This document shows positions 61,310 to 64,000 of a stretch of DNA of 64,000 bases, piece after piece. The DNA lies in NCBI GenBank assembly GCA_902805545.1, contig CADCTD010000178.1, forward strand, positions 1 to 64,000. The letters are read 5' to 3'. Position numbers and translations under genes: made by a program. The stretch is from an uncultured Craurococcus sp. (GTDB taxonomy: Bacteria > Pseudomonadota > Alphaproteobacteria > Acetobacterales > Acetobacteraceae). Every line of letters starts with the position of its first letter. The first letter of the stretch is position 1. The notes beneath the pieces were generated by a model. That model made no database searches. It had not been told where the DNA came from and saw only the letters and a program-made list of their open reading frames with translations.

Positions 61310-61771
61310 CTAGCCGGGCGGGCCGGGCGCGCGGGAGAGGGCGGCGTTCTGGTAGCGCGGGTCCTCGGTGACCTCGGAGCCGAGCCAGGCGGGGCGAGCG
61401 AAGGGCTCGTCAGGCGAGGCCAGCTCGATCTCGGCGAGGACGAGGCCGGCGAGGTGGCCGGCGAACTCGTCGATCTCCCAGGTCAGGCCGTCGAGCGCGA
61501 GGCGGTGGCGGGTCTTGTCGATGATGGGCGGCGGGCAGAGGGAGGCGAGCATCGCCTCGGCATCCTCGGGCGGGATCGGGTATTCGTACTCGGCGCGGGC
61601 GAGCAGGCCCGGCCCCTTGATCGTCAGGAAGGCCAGCTCACCGGCCTGGCGGATGCGGACCACCGGCGTGCCCGCATGCAGGTAGCCCTGGCGGAGGCGG
61701 ATGCCGGGGCCAGCCCCGGCGCGCCAGATGCCGGAGGTGACGAGGAATTTGCGTTCGATCTCGGTGCCCAT
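61310..61771 (-). CDS. CYTH-domain protein
   Basis: 153 residues. GTEIERKFLV at the start is the family signature, followed by charged strands: IRLRQGYL, VVRIRQAGELAFLTIKGPG, EYEYPIPPEDAEAML, IDKTRHRL and WEIDEFAGHLAGLVLAEIEL. The fold is a triphosphate tunnel; bacterial members are inorganic triphosphatases or bind polyphosphate-like ligands. No catalytic partner such as CHAD is present. Single gene. Confidence 0.92.
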   Translation of the reverse strand: MGTEIERKFLVTSGIWRAGAGPGIRLRQGYLHAGTPVVRIRQAGELAFLTIKGPGLLARAEYEYPIPPEDAEAMLASLCPPPIIDKTRHRLALDGLTWEIDEFAGHLAGLVLAEIELASPDEPFARPAWLGSEVTEDPRYQNAALSRAPGPPG

Positions 61772-61820
61772 GCCCAGGCTGTCTAGGGCATCGGCGGGGG
61801 AAGGCGAAGCATCCCGGCGC

Positions 61821-62348
61821 TCAGGCGGGCGGGATGCGGATCACCATGCCCGGGCCAGGCAGGCTGCCGCCGAGGATCTGGGCATTGGCCTCCATCAGCC
61901 GGGCCTCGTCGCCGCCCAGGTGGCGGGCGGCGAGCGTCGCCAGCGTCTCGCCCGGCTGCATGGTGTGGAACAGGCTGCGGCCGGGGCCGAAGCGGGTGCC
62001 GGCCTCGATCTCGGCGCGGTGGAGGGCGGTCTCGGCGGCTTCCGTGCTGGCGGCGCCGGCAGGGAGATGGGCGAAGGCGCCGAGGCCGTCGAGCAGGCCA
62101 GGGGTATGGGCGGGGACCAACCGGTTGTCGACGCGGGCGATGCCCTGGAGGTTGCCGGCGGCGAGCACGAGGAGCTCGGCGGCCTCGCCATCCGCGACCT
62201 GGCCCTCGAGGATCACGCTGTCGCCCTGGCGGGCGATGCGGATGCCCTGGTGCGGCAGGCCGAGGCGGCCGAGATGGGAGGCGATCGCCTCCGGCGCAGG
62301 GCCCGGGGCGGGCAGGCCGGCTTCGGTAGGAAAATGGTAGCTGGGCAT
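61821..62348 (-). CDS. BON-LysM protein, Kbp/YgaU-like
   Basis: 175 residues from ATG 62348, with AAGGAGAG upstream. A BON domain near residues 20-85 (DSVILEGQVADGEAAELLVLAAGNLQGIARVDNRL) is followed by a LysM domain at the end (FHTMQPGETLATLAARHLGGDEARLMEANAQI). This layout is that of E. coli Kbp, a cytoplasmic potassium-binding protein. No signal peptide is present, which fits. Confidence 0.88.
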   Translation of the reverse strand: MPSYHFPTEAGLPAPGPAPEAIASHLGRLGLPHQGIRIARQGDSVILEGQVADGEAAELLVLAAGNLQGIARVDNRLVPAHTPGLLDGLGAFAHLPAGAASTEAAETALHRAEIEAGTRFGPGRSLFHTMQPGETLATLAARHLGGDEARLMEANAQILGGSLPGPGMVIRIPPA

Positions 62349-62426
62349 CGGGCTCTCCTTCGGACCGGCAACGTATGGAGGGAGGGCGGGTTGCGCCGGG
62401 GGCCGGGGCCCCTCACCTTCCGGCCC

Positions 62427-63299
62427 ATGGAAACGCCGCTTCTCGTCCAGCCCGATCCCGCCGACCCGCGCCTCACCCGCCGCGTCGCGGGCGTCGACCA
62501 GACGGGGGCGCGGGTCGAGGCGAGCGTCACGGTGGAGCGGCCGCTGACGCTCTACCTGAACGGGCAGGAGATCGTCACCATGATGACGATCCTCGACCGG
62601 CCGGAGGAGCTGGCGCTCGGCTACCTGCTGAACCAGGGGATGCTGCGGCGGGACGATGCGGTGCAGGGCGTCGAGTATGACGATGATCTCGGCGTCGTCG
62701 TGGTGCGCACGGAACGGCGGACCGACTACGAGGAGAAGCTGAAGAAGAAGACGCTGACCAGCGGCTGCGCGCAGGGCACCGCCTTCGGCGACCTGCTCGA
62801 GGATTTCGCGGGGCGCCGATTGCCGCCTGCGGAGCTGCGGACGAGCTGGCTCTACCGGCTGCTGCACCGGATCAACACGCTGCCGACGCTCTACCTGGAA
62901 GCAGGCGCGATCCATGGCTGCGCACTCTGCGAGCGGGACCGGCCGCTGGTCTACATGGAGGATGTCGGCCGGCACAACGCGGTCGACAAGATCGCGGGCT
63001 GGATGTTCCGTGCGGGCTGCGAGCCGGGCGACAAGATCTTCTACACGACGGGACGCCTGACCTCGGAGATGGTGATCAAGACGGTGCGCATGGGCATCCC
63101 CATCCTCGTCTCGCGCAGCGGCTTCACCGCCTGGGGGGTGGAGCTGGCGCGGGAGGCGGGCGTGATGCTCATCGGGCGGTGCAAGGGGAAGCGCTTCACC
63201 GCGCTCGCGGGAGAGGAGCGGATCGTCTTCGATGCCGACCTCGCCTATGTCGAGGAGGAAAGCGCGAAGCACTGGCGGAAGAACGGCCGCGATGGATAG
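62427..63299 (+). CDS. fdhD: Formate dehydrogenase accessory sulfurtransferase FdhD
   Basis: 290 residues. Key motifs: [34 protein letters not shown] near residue 40, [11 protein letters not shown] near residue 114, and the CxxC sulfur-transfer site GCALCERD near residue 169. [17 protein letters not shown] and [25 protein letters not shown] complete the family. FdhD moves sulfur from IscS to the molybdenum cofactor of formate dehydrogenase. It overlaps mobA, the other cofactor gene. Confidence 0.96.
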   Translation: METPLLVQPDPADPRLTRRVAGVDQTGARVEASVTVERPLTLYLNGQEIVTMMTILDRPEELALGYLLNQGMLRRDDAVQGVEYDDDLGVVVVRTERRTDYEEKLKKKTLTSGCAQGTAFGDLLEDFAGRRLPPAELRTSWLYRLLHRINTLPTLYLEAGAIHGCALCERDRPLVYMEDVGRHNAVDKIAGWMFRAGCEPGDKIFYTTGRLTSEMVIKTVRMGIPILVSRSGFTAWGVELAREAGVMLIGRCKGKRFTALAGEERIVFDADLAYVEEESAKHWRKNGRDG

Positions 63300-63945
63300 C
63301 ACGCTCGCGGTGGTGCTGGCGGGCGGGCTGGCGCGGCGGATGGGAGGCGGCGACAAGCCGTTGCGGCTGCTCGGCGGGCGGCCCCTGCTCGACCATGTGC
63401 TGGCGCGGGTCGGGCCGCAGGTGGCGCGGGTCGTCATCAATGCGAATGGCGATCCGGGGCGCTTCGCGGCCTACGGGCTGCCGGTCGTCGCCGACCCGCT
63501 GCCGGATCATCCGGGGCCGCTGGCCGGGGTGCTGGCCGGGCTCGACTGGGCGGCGCAGGCCGGCGTGACGGATGTGCTCTCGGTGCCTGGGGATTGCCCC
63601 TTCCTGCCGGGCGACCTGCTGGCGCGGCTGGACGCAGCCCGGCGGGCGGCAGGGATGCCGATGGCCTGCGCGGCCTCGGGCGGCTGGACCCATCCGCCCG
63701 TCGCGCTCTGGCCGGTTTCGCTCCGGGGCGAGCTGCGGGCGGCGCTGCTGGCCGGCGAGAAGAAGATCGATCGATGGACGGCGCGCTTCGGCTGCGCGGG
63801 CGCGGAGTGGCCGGTGGCGCCGGTCGACCCCTTCTTCAATGCGAATGCGCCGGAGGACCTGGCGGAGGCGGAGCGGCTCTTGTCTTCCGGCGCCGGCGGA
63901 CCCATAGGAACCGGGAACGGAACCATCCTGGGAGATCCGCCGTGA
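63292..63945 (+). CDS. mobA: Molybdenum cofactor guanylyltransferase MobA
   Basis: 217 residues from ATG 63292, which overlaps the fdhD stop. [20 protein letters not shown] at the start is the nucleotide-binding motif. [14 protein letters not shown] and [10 protein letters not shown] follow, and the end has [12 protein letters not shown]. It converts molybdopterin to the bis-MGD cofactor that formate dehydrogenase needs. Confidence 0.95.
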   Translation: MDSTLAVVLAGGLARRMGGGDKPLRLLGGRPLLDHVLARVGPQVARVVINANGDPGRFAAYGLPVVADPLPDHPGPLAGVLAGLDWAAQAGVTDVLSVPGDCPFLPGDLLARLDAARRAAGMPMACAASGGWTHPPVALWPVSLRGELRAALLAGEKKIDRWTARFGCAGAEWPVAPVDPFFNANAPEDLAEAERLLSSGAGGPIGTGNGTILGDPP

Positions 63946-64000
63946 AAGCCTTTCTCGCCGGCCTCGTCGCCGCCGTCGCCATCGCCATCGCCGCCGCCGT
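63942..64000 (+). CDS. Start of a secreted or membrane protein, cut by the window edge
   Basis: GTG 63942 overlaps the mobA stop (GTGA) and has GGGAG seven bases before it. The first residues, [19 protein letters not shown], are a signal peptide or membrane anchor. Coupling to fdhD-mobA suggests a formate dehydrogenase subunit or c-type cytochrome, but only 19 codons are visible. Confidence 0.6.
   Translation, partial: MKAFLAGLVAAVAIAIAAA

Noticed and set aside
1-64000. tRNA and rRNA genes, CRISPR arrays, transposases or phage genes
   Set aside because: No cloverleaf with a conserved T-arm, no regularly spaced repeats and no integrase or transposase motifs were found by reading; a tRNA scan would be the decisive check.

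Overview
The window is very GC-rich chromosomal DNA from an alphaproteobacterium, most likely an Acetobacteraceae member close to Roseomonas. That placement rests on gene content and order: an rrf2-sufBCDS-sufU-sufT-sufA operon, lnt followed by a PraR/PhrR-type regulator, argD-argF, many small lipoproteins, and ABC transporters with orphan binding proteins. It is inference, because no rRNA gene lies in the window. Nearly every base is coding. Genes are short-spaced with many ATGA, GTGA and TGATG overlaps. I see no tRNA or rRNA gene, CRISPR array, transposase, prophage or replication origin.

Layout. 0-2.2 kb: end of an unknown gene, then an aminomutase-like class III aminotransferase and a flavin split-barrel protein. 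2.2-8.8 kb: the complete SUF iron-sulfur assembly operon, read leftward from its own Rrf2 regulator. 8.8-16.4 kb: catabolic and redox genes (alpha/beta hydrolase, cytochrome P450, SDR, nitroreductase, NUDIX, metallo-beta-lactamase fold) and two EamA exporters. 16.7-18.8 kb: methyltransferase, polyprenyl-phosphate glycosyltransferase and SMR-like flippase. 18.8-23 kb: amidase, two tandem paralogous lipoproteins, recX, a GlcG-like protein and a PRC-barrel protein. 23-28 kb: argD-argF, a chemoreceptor and Hsp33. 28-34.9 kb: lipoproteins, folE, lnt, a PraR-like regulator, DUF2244 and nth. 35-42.8 kb: glycosyltransferase, an Asp/Glu-racemase-like gene with a damaged C-terminus, a benzoylformate-decarboxylase-like enzyme with an orphan binding protein, a CHAP lipoprotein, two secreted proteins and HMG-CoA lyase. 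43-47 kb: CaiB-type CoA transferase, an AtzG-like small protein plus amidase, and an SDR. 47.2-56.1 kb: an ABC-dependent capsular polysaccharide export locus (lipoprotein, KpsM, KpsT, KpsE, KpsD-like) with glycosyltransferases. 56.2-61.3 kb: response regulator, acetolactate-synthase-like enzyme and a complete NMT1/THI5-type ABC transporter. 61.3-64 kb: CYTH, BON-LysM, fdhD-mobA and the start of a secreted protein.

How the parts fit. The SUF operon would supply clusters to FeS proteins such as Nth; FdhD and MobA point to a molybdenum formate dehydrogenase nearby. Eight predicted lipoproteins share the window with their maturation enzyme Lnt.

The strongest non-coding signal is a dispersed two-hairpin element at gene 3' ends (2165-2270 and 29021-29123; one hairpin only at 39963-40011). 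Its two full copies align without gaps over 75 bases, differ only by transitions, and show compensatory stem changes. Other signals: a palindrome just upstream of the PraR-like gene, hairpins that cover ribosome binding sites, and a likely frameshift at the end of the racemase-like gene. I did not find a wholly new multi-gene system. The candidates most worth following up are the two-hairpin element, the methyltransferase-glycosyltransferase-flippase cassette and the tandem lipoproteins.
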